Shown: piece by piece, positions 27,072 to 36,743 of the stretch
How the letters are laid out: the number at the start of each line of letters is the position of its first letter
Numbering within the stretch: the stretch's first letter is position 1
From: Schizochytrium sp. CCTCC M209059
Lineage: Eukaryota > Sar > Bigyra > Thraustochytrida > Thraustochytriidae
Length of the DNA stretch: 64,000 nt
Direction: 5' to 3'
Assembly (NCBI GenBank): GCA_000818945.1
Contig: KN805448.1
Coordinates: forward strand, 1-64,000
The notes under the pieces: model-generated
What the model was told of the DNA's origin: nothing
Seen by the model: only the letters and a program-made list of their open reading frames with translations
The model's database searches: none
Position numbers and translations under genes: made by a program

Positions 27072-29510
27072 ATGGCCGACCTTGCTGATGAGATGAGCAG
27101 TGGCGGCGGCGGCGGCGACGGCCTCGCGATGGAAGGCTGCACGGTCGTGATTGTCGCAGGCCCGCCGACCAAAACGAGCGCTGTGCGTCTCGGCGTCGCC
27201 GTGCACGAAGAGCGCGCAAGGAGCGACATGGACGATAAGAAACGCGGCAAGGTGACCGTGTACGAGTTCGAGGACTGCGACGCCCTGACAAACCTGGAAA
27301 GCCTTCTCGTCGGTCTTGGCGGTGCCACAGGCATTCAGTCCGTATACCATAGCGGCGATGAAAGTGTTGAAAAGCTTGTGGGTGAAAAAGGACTCGGCAT
27401 CGCCTGCGCCGAGACCGTTGGCGGCAAGGATCTCGCAACCACGAGCATGGTCCAGGACGTCGAAACGCTCACGGGTGCCGAAGGATCAACGGGCCGCGCC
27501 GTACTGCGCAGTTTTGAAGGCGGAGATGGACTGGGTATGCGAGCCTTGGCAGGCGTCATTCGCAAGTCAGGTCTGCTAGAAGACGAGGATGCGCGCGGAA
27601 CGATCGAGCTCGAACAGGGTCGCCTGAACCAATACATGCGGCTCGACGCGGCGGCTGTCGAGGCGCTTAACTTGTTTCCGGCCACATCCACGCGAGACGG
27701 TCGCGCTGTGGTTCAGGAAAAGGCTGCAAGCGTCTTTGGCGTGCTCAATCACTGCACGACCAAGGAGATTGGCGCGCGCTTGCTGCGACGATGGATCCGG
27801 CAGCCCTTGCTGGATGCTGCAGAGATTCGCAAACGTCAGAACCTTGTCTTTGCGCTCAAGGAGGATGACACACGTCGCGCAGAAATTCGTCAGCAGCTGC
27901 GGCAAGTTCCAGATATTGCTCGTCTCACGCGACGCCTGCGCGGCGAAAGGCCTCGCGGAGGCCTCAAGGAGATGTATGTTCTCTATGAGTTTGCCCGGCG
28001 ACTGCCGAACCTTGCCGATGTTCTCCGCGAGGATAGCGCGGGAGACACGCCAGCATGCGCAGCGCTCGTGGCGCTTGGGGACCAAGTGCATGCGTTGGGG
28101 TCCAAGAACCGGTTCGGAAAGTACCTCGAGCTGGTGGAAGGCGTGCTAGATATGGAATATGCCCCTGCAGAATTTCGCGTCCAGTCGCAGCATGACGAGA
28201 CCGGGGAGCTTGCCAATTTGTACGAAAAGCTGACCAAGATTCAGCACAGCGTCGAGGACGCGCGGCAGGAACTCGAAGACGGCACGCTGAGTGCCATGGC
28301 ACCTCGCTTCGAGACGGACGCCGCCATGCTGCGCACGTATGGCTTCCACTTTCGTATCAATAAGAAACACGACAATGATCTGAAAAAGGTCAAGGGCGAT
28401 GCCAAGTATTTGAGCGTGGTGAGCGCTGGCATTCGATGGACCACGCAAGGCCTGCAGACGCTCTCAGAGCGCCACACGGACACGCTTGGCCGCATTGAGG
28501 CCGCGCAGCTCAAGCTAGTGCAGCAGGCAGCCCAAGTGGCTGCGACCTTTGAGCCCCTCTTTGAAGCCGCGTCGAGCCTCGCGGCCCAGCTCGATGTCTT
28601 GGCGAGTCTCGCGCATGCTGCTGCCTTTGCGCCAGCAACGTACGTCCAGCCCGAGCTCGTTGGGCTTGATGCGGATGCCAAGACTCGTCGCATTCAGGTG
28701 GAAGCGGCTCGGCATCCGTGTCTAGAACATCTCGAGGGCGTCGACTTTATTGCCAACGACTACCGCCTTGGAAGCGCCGCGGGCGATGCGGACGAGGGAA
28801 GGTTCCAAATCATCACAGGGCCGAACATGGGTGGTAAGAGCACCTACATTCGCCAGCTGGGCACGTTGCTAGTCATGGCACAAATGGGAAGTTTTGTCCC
28901 TGCTGAGGCAGCGACGCTTCCCATTGTTGATGCAGTGCTTGCGCGCGTGGGCGCAAGCGATGAGCAATTGCGTGGTGTCTCAACCTTTATGGCCGAGATG
29001 CTTGACGCTGCGGCAATCGTCAAGACGGCGACGGCAGACTCGCTGGTGATTATTGACGAATTGGGCCGCGGAACCTCGACATACGACGGGTTCGGGCTGG
29101 CGTGGGCCATTTCGCGCCACCTGGCGACGTCGGTGGGCTGCTTTTGTCTCTTTGCCACGCACTTTCACGAGCTGACTGTGCTGGCCAACGAAGTGGAAAA
29201 GGGCCTCGTCTCGAACAAGCACGTTGCTGCGCACGCAACGGATGATGCCATCACTATGCTTTACAATGTAAACAAAGGACCGTGCCAAGAGTCTTTTGGC
29301 ATTAACATTGCCAGCATGGCAGGTTTTCCGCCGGACGTCATTGCCTCTGCCAAACGTAAGGCCGACCAGCTCGAGCGTCTGAACACGAGCACATCGTCGG
29401 ACACGCGGGAGGCCGAGGTTCAGGCCCTGCAAAAGGTGCTCAAATTCGCCAAACTTTCCAAGACCGACGCTTGCGATATCGCCAAGGTTCGCGCTCTTCT
29501 TGCAGCCTAA
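27072..29510 (+). CDS. MSH2: DNA mismatch repair protein MSH2, apparently lacking MutS domain I
   Basis: Predicted 812 residues from the ATG at 27072. MutS homologue that pairs with MSH6/MSH3 to recognise mismatches and loops. The connector, lever, clamp and ATPase domains are present: NLESLLVGLGG near the N-terminus, VFGVLNHCTTKEIGARLLRRW, Walker A GPNMGGKSTYIRQ (near 28821), Walker B LVIIDELGRGTSTYDG (near 29043) and FATHFHELT (near 29151). MSH2 rather than MSH6/MSH3 is supported by FEP-type clamp sequence and overall similarity. Human MSH2 has 934 residues, and the roughly 120-residue difference equals the N-terminal mismatch-binding domain I, for which nothing is seen. Either it was lost or it lies in unrecognised upstream exons. 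It ends with TAA. Confidence 0.93.
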   Translation: MADLADEMSSGGGGGDGLAMEGCTVVIVAGPPTKTSAVRLGVAVHEERARSDMDDKKRGKVTVYEFEDCDALTNLESLLVGLGGATGIQSVYHSGDESVEKLVGEKGLGIACAETVGGKDLATTSMVQDVETLTGAEGSTGRAVLRSFEGGDGLGMRALAGVIRKSGLLEDEDARGTIELEQGRLNQYMRLDAAAVEALNLFPATSTRDGRAVVQEKAASVFGVLNHCTTKEIGARLLRRWIRQPLLDAAEIRKRQNLVFALKEDDTRRAEIRQQLRQVPDIARLTRRLRGERPRGGLKEMYVLYEFARRLPNLADVLREDSAGDTPACAALVALGDQVHALGSKNRFGKYLELVEGVLDMEYAPAEFRVQSQHDETGELANLYEKLTKIQHSVEDARQELEDGTLSAMAPRFETDAAMLRTYGFHFRINKKHDNDLKKVKGDAKYLSVVSAGIRWTTQGLQTLSERHTDTLGRIEAAQLKLVQQAAQVAATFEPLFEAASSLAAQLDVLASLAHAAAFAPATYVQPELVGLDADAKTRRIQVEAARHPCLEHLEGVDFIANDYRLGSAAGDADEGRFQIITGPNMGGKSTYIRQLGTLLVMAQMGSFVPAEAATLPIVDAVLARVGASDEQLRGVSTFMAEMLDAAAIVKTATADSLVIIDELGRGTSTYDGFGLAWAISRHLATSVGCFCLFATHFHELTVLANEVEKGLVSNKHVAAHATDDAITMLYNVNKGPCQESFGINIASMAGFPPDVIASAKRKADQLERLNTSTSSDTREAEVQALQKVLKFAKLSKTDACDIAKVRALLAA

Positions 29511-29893
29511 CCGTAAATCAAAGCATTAACATCTGACTCTTTCTTCTTCCTCTTCATCTTTCTCTCTCTCTTGCTGTTTGCCTACGATTCTAGTATTCGC
29601 CAGTCAGCCTGCCTCACCACGAAGACTTATCTTGAATGTCAACGTGAAACCAAGGTGGTCCGACGGACAAGATTTGCTTGCTCTCTTTTCTTCGAAAGGT
29701 CTACTGCAACCATCCTGGTGTGCGTGCCGCGTGTTCACGTTCTAGTATTCCTCTTTGCGTGGAATCGCGGGCCACTCAAACCTTGTAGTAGTACGTAGTA
29801 TAGTATTACCTGGTAGACATCAAATCCCGTTCAATTGGTGTTGTGGTTTCATTCATCCGGCGGCGCCTGCTTGGTCGTCGTGTTGGAGACGCC
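29511..29893. other. MSH2-QTRT2 intergenic region
   Basis: 383 bp between two co-directional genes. T/C-rich start (TTCTTCTTCCTCTTC near 29540), then unique sequence. An AGTAGTACGTAGTATAG stretch lies near 29787. Nothing that looks like a gene. Confidence 0.55.
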
Positions 29894-31126
29894 ATGGCGC
29901 GCAAGGTGGGCGCGTGCGTGCTGTCGCTGTCGAGCGGCCGACCGCCGTTTCTCTCGCAACAACTGCTTCAAGAGCTCGAGGAGGAGAAGCGACAGGATAG
30001 CAGTGGCGACAGTGATGCGAGCACGAACGCGAGTCCCGCGGCTCTGAGCTTTGCGGCGGACGTGGGCACGCTGCTGCCAGGCAAAGAGGCGCTCAAGGAG
30101 CACAGTGCGGCCCACGTCGAGTCTGACATGCGGTCGTTCTTTGGTCTAAGCGCATCGCTTTTCGTTGTGGCACAGATCAAAAGCGGCCTGCTCGCACCGC
30201 CCGACACCAGCGTTACCAAGGGCGCAGGGGATGTTGTCCTTTTGTCCTCGGCCATGGAGCGCATTGCCATGCCTCTCGAGGAATACCTGGATTTGGCAAG
30301 CAATGTGATGCATGCTGACCTCATCGTGTGTCCATACGAGGCGGTTGGCCCAGGGTATTCGCGAAAGCATGCGGATCGCGCGCTTAAACGTGCCCGTCAA
30401 TGGACGGAGAAGGCCCTTTCGTGGTGGAACCAGGAAGACAACGGTGCTCGTAGAGGTCAGCAACTTTTGCTTCCCGTGGTGGGACTCGAGGAAAATGCAC
30501 AGCAGCGCTGTTTCGAAGATATCCGGAAACTTGCCAAAGAAGCAGGTGTAGCAAGCATCGGAGGGGCAGAGAGCAGTGTTGGCATTTCTCTGGCCAATCT
30601 GAGATATCTCGACGCGGACACGCAAATCACGCGCATTCGCAAGGCACGCGCACAGGCCGGCCCTGATGTTATGTTGTATGCCGTTATGGGTACGGCGTCA
30701 TTGCCTCAGTTGGTGGCGGCCCTTGCGGTGGGTGCCGACGCGGTGGAAACGTCGCTGCCTTACATGCTTACGAAACTCAACACGGCGTTATCCTTTGCCG
30801 TGGAGGCGGAGGGTCCCGGTGGTCCGCTGACAGTAAACCTGCTCGACACGCGTTTGTGCGAGGACAAGGCACCAATTTCTGCTGGGTGTCCATGCTGGGC
30901 TTGTGAGCGTCACACTCGAGGGTACATGCAGCATTTGCTGAGCGCCAAGGAGCTGCTTGGCCAGATGCTCTTGTACTTACACAATGCCTCAATGCTTATT
31001 CGCCTTCTCGAGCATGTGCGCGCCTTGCCTTCCGAGGAGGACCGACTTGCCTTTGCTCAAGCATGGGCACCAGGCTTGAGCTCTTCCCTTCAGCAGTCCG
31101 AGACGCCGCCGCAACCCCAGGCTTGA
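29894..31126 (+). CDS. QTRT2: Queuine tRNA-ribosyltransferase accessory subunit 2 (QTRT2)
   Basis: Predicted 410 residues. TIM-barrel TGT family; QTRT2 is the non-catalytic partner of QTRT1 in the eukaryotic enzyme that exchanges guanine-34 for queuine in tRNA. Family features are the segment VMGTASLPQLVAALAVGADAVETSLPY and the zinc site CPCWACERHTRGYMQHLL (about 30888-30941), with the preceding Cys in TRLCED. The catalytic subunit's usual aspartate contexts (DSGGFQ) are absent, supporting subunit 2. The N-terminus begins MARKVGACVLSLSSGRPPF, as expected for QTRT2 (substrate-binding loop region diverged). The ATG at 29894 is the first Met; the open frame from 29843 starts upstream with a non-ATG codon. 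The C-terminus has a Gln/Pro-rich tail. Confidence 0.87.
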   Translation: MARKVGACVLSLSSGRPPFLSQQLLQELEEEKRQDSSGDSDASTNASPAALSFAADVGTLLPGKEALKEHSAAHVESDMRSFFGLSASLFVVAQIKSGLLAPPDTSVTKGAGDVVLLSSAMERIAMPLEEYLDLASNVMHADLIVCPYEAVGPGYSRKHADRALKRARQWTEKALSWWNQEDNGARRGQQLLLPVVGLEENAQQRCFEDIRKLAKEAGVASIGGAESSVGISLANLRYLDADTQITRIRKARAQAGPDVMLYAVMGTASLPQLVAALAVGADAVETSLPYMLTKLNTALSFAVEAEGPGGPLTVNLLDTRLCEDKAPISAGCPCWACERHTRGYMQHLLSAKELLGQMLLYLHNASMLIRLLEHVRALPSEEDRLAFAQAWAPGLSSSLQQSETPPQPQA

Positions 31127-31511
31127 GGTCCAGGCTAAATTCATGAACAAGCACCAGCAGCAGCAGCAGCAGCAGCAAATCGTAAGATGAATGAGATATG
31201 AAGACGAGAAGATCCCACGGTTGAGTGTGAAAAGTTAGTTAAAAGAAAGAGAATTTGTTTTTTCTCCCCAAAGAAATAGAAACCCCCAAGCACATGGTCC
31301 TGTACTGCCGCGAAGAAGGAGTCACAGCCATCAAGAAAAAGAACGAGGTTGAGAAAAGAGATGGAACAAGGTATTTGGTAGAAGCGAAGCAAGTCGGGTC
31401 TGCAGCTGCAGAGAAGAAGAATCTGCCAAAAGCAAACACATGCAACTTTGAAGACCATGAGCAATAGCTCGCAGGATCGATCACGTCCATATCATTCTGA
31501 ATACGTCAATT
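31127..31511. other. Convergent 3' intergenic region with CAG run
   Basis: 385 bp between QTRT2 (+) and mitochondrial uL4 (-). It has a (CAG)n run at about 31151-31175 and AAAGAAA-rich stretches. No gene is seen. Confidence 0.55.
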
Positions 31512-32627
31512 TTAGCGCGAAAAATAGATCTTGCGGATGTTCTCATCGAGGCGACGGTAGAGAGCCTCGAGAGCCTCACGCTTGATGACGATTTTCTCAA
31601 AAGAAAGAATGTCATAGACGTTGAGGCCAACCTGAGGCAGGACATGAGCATTGGGAACGTTGCTCACGGCGAGACGAAAGTGTTCGCTCCTCTCGTCGGT
31701 GTCCACAAAGAGAGCCGAACCCCAGTCTTGGTCCTCCAGCATGGCAGCGACGTGCTTGGTCCTGATCGACAGACGCGAGGTCGGGGCCTCGACGACGACC
31801 TCGCCAGCGGTCTCATCAGCGTCGGCGGCAGGAGCGGGAGCAGCCGCCACCTCGGGCTCAAGCGTGTCAACGACAATGAGGCTGCCCTCGTACAATCGAG
31901 CGGAAAGCACGCTGCGGAGGCCAAGACGCACGTACTTTTTGTTGAGCTTGTAGCTGAAGTCGCGGTTGCCCCGGGCGGCGAGCGCAACGGCACCGCCGCG
32001 CATGTGCGGGGCGCGCGTGGAACCTTGACGAGCGCGGCCCGTTCCCTTTTGGGGAAAGGGCTTGCGTGTGGAGCCGCTGACCTCGGAGCGGTTCTTTTGT
32101 TTGGCGAGGCCGCGTCGCCGCTTGGCGCGCTGCCACACGACAACGTTGTGAATGACGTCCTCGCGCATGGGCGTGCTAAAGACGAACTCGTTGAGGTCGA
32201 TGTTGCCGGCCTCCGAGAAGCTACACTCGGGCGTCAGCGAAAGAAGGGGCGCTGATTTGGGGCCCTTTTCAATCAAGTACTCGAACGCAAGGTCCTCGTC
32301 CTCCTGGGCATCCAGCACCTCCGGGTTGGAGAAGCGCAAGTTGCCCGGCAGACCCTGCGAGGGCGGCGGTGGTGGCGTCGTCAGGTCTCCGGTTGCTGAG
32401 CCTGCGTCGGCGGACGCAAGGCCGGACGACGAGGGAGACGGCGCCGAGCAGAAGGCACGCACGCCGTGCTGGCACACGCTAGCGCCGGCGCGCAGAGTCG
32501 CGGGCGCGGCCGTCGTTTCCAGCAGTCGCCGTCCGGCGGCCGCATGGCGCGTCCATGTCGCCGGCTCCGGCGCCGTGCGCGCCAGGGCCAGCGCGCGGAG
32601 CGCTCCCAGTCCGCTGCGCTGCAGCAT
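31512..32627 (-). CDS. MRPL4: Mitochondrial large-subunit ribosomal protein uL4m
   Basis: Predicted 371 residues. Ribosomal protein L4 family with the signature [28 protein letters not shown], then [23 protein letters not shown], near residues 180-240. An N-terminal extension from the ATG at 32627 ([18 protein letters not shown]...) is Arg/Ala/Leu-rich without acids, like a mitochondrial presequence, so mitoribosome rather than cytosolic uL4 is inferred. An Ala/Glu-rich insertion (near 31790-31850) is lineage-specific. The frame upstream of 32627 starts at GTG and reads Cys/Ala-rich repeat, so it is excluded. It is divergent from the DeSI gene. Confidence 0.9.
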   Translation of the reverse strand: MLQRSGLGALRALALARTAPEPATWTRHAAAGRRLLETTAAPATLRAGASVCQHGVRAFCSAPSPSSSGLASADAGSATGDLTTPPPPPSQGLPGNLRFSNPEVLDAQEDEDLAFEYLIEKGPKSAPLLSLTPECSFSEAGNIDLNEFVFSTPMREDVIHNVVVWQRAKRRRGLAKQKNRSEVSGSTRKPFPQKGTGRARQGSTRAPHMRGGAVALAARGNRDFSYKLNKKYVRLGLRSVLSARLYEGSLIVVDTLEPEVAAAPAPAADADETAGEVVVEAPTSRLSIRTKHVAAMLEDQDWGSALFVDTDERSEHFRLAVSNVPNAHVLPQVGLNVYDILSFEKIVIKREALEALYRRLDENIRKIYFSR

Positions 32628-33491
32628 CGCGCCTCGAGCTTTTCTCTGCGCCGCGCGTGCTGCACAGACGCCGATCGCGCTATGCGCCCCGCCAGAATGT
32701 GCGCGAGCTCGGGCGCCACAAGCAGGCAGACAGGCAAGCAGGCAGACAGCAGGCAAGCAGGCAGAGGCAGCGGCCACTCTTTAGCCACGAAAAGGGCCCG
32801 GATTTCCGGGAGAGGCGGCGGAGGATGACGGAGAGACGGGAGGGGTCTGTCGGCGTGAAGGGCGACGGCCCTTGGAGGCACGGGACTTGGGCGGAGTCGG
32901 CAAGAAAGCGAGCCTCAGGGGCGGGAATGGTGGAATTCTCGGGTCCGTCCATGGTAGTGTCATAATGACGGAGGGTTTTTCTTGATGGACTGATCTGAAA
33001 GTCGAGGAAGCTATGTATAAACAAGAATAAAAGCGGAAATTCTCGATTTGGTTTATAAGTCGATCATTCGGAATAGGCTGAGCCGCGACGATGAGAAGGC
33101 GTATCAAGAAGGGGAACAAAGAGCCTCGTGATGTCTTCCTCTTCCTTTTTATTTCCGAAAAAGTAGCACGGAGAAGAAGGAGGCAAAAAACACACGAATG
33201 ATAATTCTCCTGAGCTGTGACTCGGATCATGCGAATGAGGTTGGCATATTGCCAAAACACAAGCACCTTTAGCCTCGTCACCCTTCCCAGTTGTCCCGTT
33301 TGTTCGCCTGCGCTAAAAGACTCTTTCGTACGTATTCGAGGACAGCTGTCATTGCTTCTCTCCCCCTTGCTCCTTCCTTTTTTTCTTTTTTTTTTGGAGA
33401 TGACCACGACTCGCACTCACTGTCAGCTGCAAAGTGCACGTGCCCGGAAATAAATCTCCATTGCAAGCACGAGTGCCAAAAACAACCGACG
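32628..33491. promoter_or_regulatory. Divergent uL4m/DeSI intergenic region
   Basis: 864 bp. It contains a GCAGGCAGACAGGCAAGCAG-type array at about 32720-32770, an AATAAA on the + strand near 33027, and C/T-rich tracts (33360-33395) shortly before the DeSI start. No gene is called. Confidence 0.5.
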
Positions 33492-34531
33492 ATGGAGGTC
33501 AAGGTCAACGTGTACGACATCGCGACCAAGGTGAACCGCTACGTGAGCTGGATGGGGCTCGGCGCGTGTACGTACATACAGCTCCTGCTTGCTCGATTGG
33601 TGAGCGCGTCGCGCGCGTGGTACTTGCGCGCGGCGGAGAACGCTTGCGCCAAGGTGTGCAGCATGCAGGTGACTTGAAGACCCGACGACTGACGACGAGG
33701 ACAACAACGACGACGAAAACGATGGGGGCGGTATACTGGCCAACGGACTTGGAAAACGCATACCACTTTGTTTGCAACTGCAACAACAGACCACACGGGT
33801 GTTCAAATCGGCTCGCGCGAGTATACCTTTTCAAATGGAGGCGTCGTGTACCATACCCCGCTGGACGCCGGCGAGGAGGCAATCTACAAGGAGACCATTG
33901 ACATGGGAGAGGTAGGTATTCAATGCTTTCGATCTTAATCTCGATCGCTTAAGCCGTCGTGGCTTTCGTATCTGACTTTTGCTGTTTTTGTTTTCTCATA
34001 GGTGGAATCGATGACAGAAGTAAACGCAGCAGTGGGCCAACTTCGCGCACAATTCGCGGCAGGATCCTACAATCTTGTAAATCAAAATTGCGTACGTTGT
34101 ATCGAGTCAATTCGGCTGCCTGCCTGTTGACGAAGGGAAACAAATGGAGCATGGTTTCGCACACCGTGACGTTGACGAACGAACGAACGAACGAATATTA
34201 ACGTGAATGCATGCAAGCGCAGAATCACTTTACAGATGCACTGGTGCGAAAACTTGTAGGAAAGGGTATTCCGTCATACATTAATCGCGCCGCCAAGCTT
34301 GGTGCTGGTTTTGGCCCCAAGGACGTTACGGAGAGCTCGGACAAGAAAAAGAAAGCCAACAAAGGCAAGAACAAGGACGAGAAAGCTTCGACTGCGCGTC
34401 CACAGCTCACGGAGGCGCAACGCGCCAAGCTCGCCAAGATCAAGGGCCCCGCCACCGATGCCAAAGCTACAGCCAAGGCGTCAGCAAGCGCTGAGCTCGA
34501 CGCCGAAGACGAGAACGAGGACGACGTATGA
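33492..34531 (+). CDS. PPPDE/DeSI-like deubiquitinating or deSUMOylating cysteine peptidase (four exons)
   Basis: A gene hidden by introns. Reconstructed exons are 33492-33567, 33790-33911, 34002-34091 and 34223-34531, with introns of 222, 90 and 131 bp. All introns are GT-AG (donors GTACGT, GTAGGT, GTACGT; intron 2 has a strong T-rich tract before TCATAG). Splicing gives 198 residues in one frame. The product shows the permuted papain PPPDE fold: VNVYDIATKVN, the His motif GAYHTGVQIGSREYTFSNGG and the Cys motif SYNLVNQNCNHFTDAL, as in DESI1/DESI2, which remove ubiquitin or SUMO from substrates. Intron 1 ends right before the catalytic His and intron 3 right after the catalytic Cys. The C-terminus is a Lys/Ala/Asp/Glu-rich tail. 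Exon borders were chosen by phase and homology; confidence in them is good but not proof. Confidence 0.88.
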
Positions 34532-36743
34532 GCGTACATGTGTGTTTTCGCGTATTTGCGAGTTTTTGCAACAAGCAGAGCGCCAACCGTCAGAGTTAGG
34601 GCCAGGGCCAGGGCTGGGGCCAGGATCAGGGTCAGACTCACAACTTGGAGAAGCGGAAAGGGCCCCCAGTCCTCCGGGTCTGGGCCAGGTCCGGAGACCC
34701 CAAAAGACCGCGTCTAACTCATGAAGATAAAAAGAACTGGAAAAGAGAAGAAAGCTTGACCAAGTCGGGCGGACAACGTTCATCTCTCGTCACCACCACA
34801 CGCACACGCACACGCGCACGACTTGCTTGCTTGCTTGCTTGCTTTCGCGCTGCACAAACATACTGCTTTTCAAAAAAACAGTTGTCGGCTAGTCGATGCG
34901 CGTTGGCGAGGTCTTCGTTTTACTTACCTTCCTGTTATATTACGACGCGATTGAGGCTTTGGTATGTAGTATGTGGAAACTATGTTCCTTCCCGCGTCTT
35001 TGAGGAGCGTGCGCTTCCAAGCAGTCGATCCATCTTCGTCCATGCTGGTCCCAATCGGGCGGCGGTCATCCCCGCCCGCTTTTGCTTGCTTGATTGCTTG
35101 CTTGCTTTGACTTGCTTGCTTGCTTGCTTGCAGTCTGCAACCACGCCAACGCTTCAGGCATGAGCGCAAGACTGCGAGCGACACGACTGCGAGCGACACG
35201 AGCGCGAGCGTGCGCGCGCGCGCGCTCTCTGGAAGCACTGCACGGAAACAACTGTGGCGCCACTTAATTCCCTCTGCAGCGTCCATGCGTCGTCTCCAAC
35301 CGCGGCATCGATTATAGAGTCGAAGTGTGCTTGGCCTCGCCTCACCTCGCCCTCTTCATAACAACGTCTTCGAGTCGCTTGGTATGGCACATGGACCCAG
35401 GCCCCTCGTGCGCGCTGCGGCTTTCTTCGGTCGCCGCCCGTCGGTCAGTCTGCGCGCGGCGCTCCATCGCGATGGACGCGAGGACGCGCGCATGTACGTA
35501 CACATGCACGGGCGCGAGGGCGCGGTGCAAGCAGGTCTGCACGCATCCAAGGATGGACGCTCTCAGGAGGCGGCTCGTGCCTCCTCTTAATATCTAGCGC
35601 AGCAGTGTGTGCACCAGGGCCCCGCCGCTCGATCGCGATGCGCGCCAGGACGCGCGTGCAAGCAAGCGAGCGCCAGGGCCCGAGGCTAGCCTCGCGACCG
35701 CTCCGCTCGCGGCGCCACGCCCTGCGCGACGGAGGCGCGGTCGATCGACTCGTCCCGCCCCGTCCCGTCTCGACGAGCACGGCGGCGGCGAGGTTTTTTG
35801 CACGGCACGATGGGCCAGCGATGCCGGCCGTGGCGGGGCGCCGAAGATCGTCCCAGGCAGAGCTAGCCGGCCAGGCCCTGGCCGCTGCAGCCGCCGCTCA
35901 GGCTGCCTGCAGCTGGCGCCTCGGGCCCGAACGCCTGCGTGCCTGCGTACGCCTGCGTGCCTGCGTACGCCTGCGAGCGCGCCTGCGCTGCGAGCGAGCG
36001 AGCGAGCGAGCGACGGACGGCGGCTGCGTTGGCGGAATCATCGTCTGCGAAAATGGTCCCAAGGTCCCAGAGCGCCTCTGCCCCGTCCCGGAGCCCGGCT
36101 CGCGCGGCCGTCTCGGGCTGCCGCGGCAGGCAGACAGGCAGGCCGCCGCGCCTTCCGGCCGCCGTCTTCCGGCCGCCGTCCGCGCGAGCCCTGTCCGCGC
36201 CGCGCCCCGCGCCGCGTTTGCCCTTCGTATCCCGCTCGCTCGACGGTCGCTCGCGCCATCCATTCATTCCTGCATCCCTCCAGCCCTATCCATCCTCTTC
36301 TCCGTCGCTCAGTCAGGCCAGCCGCGCTGCGCCTCCGCCGCGCCGCGCCCGGACCCAGAGCGGGTCCTCGCGAGGTCCCGGGCCCGGCCGCGCCTTCCGT
36401 ACAAAACCCCTCGCCTCGCCCGGCCTCCGCTGCGCTCGATCGGGTCGCGGGCGCCGCGTTTCCCGCACGCCGCGGCGGAGACGGTCCGGCTCGGTCTGCG
36501 CGGGCGGGATCCGGCCGGCAGTAGGAGAGAGCGAGGGGCGCCGCGGCGTGCGGCGAGGAGCGAGGCGGCGTCGGTTGGGAGGCAGGGAGGCAGGGAGAGA
36601 GGGCCAGAAGGAGAGCAGAACCTGAACGGGAGCCGAGCTGGGACTCGAGCTGGGCGCAGCGAGCGTGCGGAGCGGCGAGCAGAGGGCAGGCAACCGGCGG
36701 GCGAGCGAGCGAGCGGGAGCGGGAGAGGAGGGAGCGGGGGAGG
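34532..36743. other. 2.2-kb GC-rich intergenic region
   Basis: Between DeSI (+) and Tubby (+). Parts: GGGCCAGG/GGTCAG units (34595-34640), CACACG and CTTG arrays (34795-34845, 35085-35132), a GCGACACGACTGCGA repeat (35175-35210), two related blocks with a CATCGCGATG-type core (near 35465 and 35632), CCTGCGTACG units (35935-35985), GAGC units (35993-36012) and GGGAGGCAGGGAGGCAG (36575-36600). Open frames up to about 400 codons occur here in several frames at once, which is expected from the GC bias; none resembles a protein family. Confidence 0.5.
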
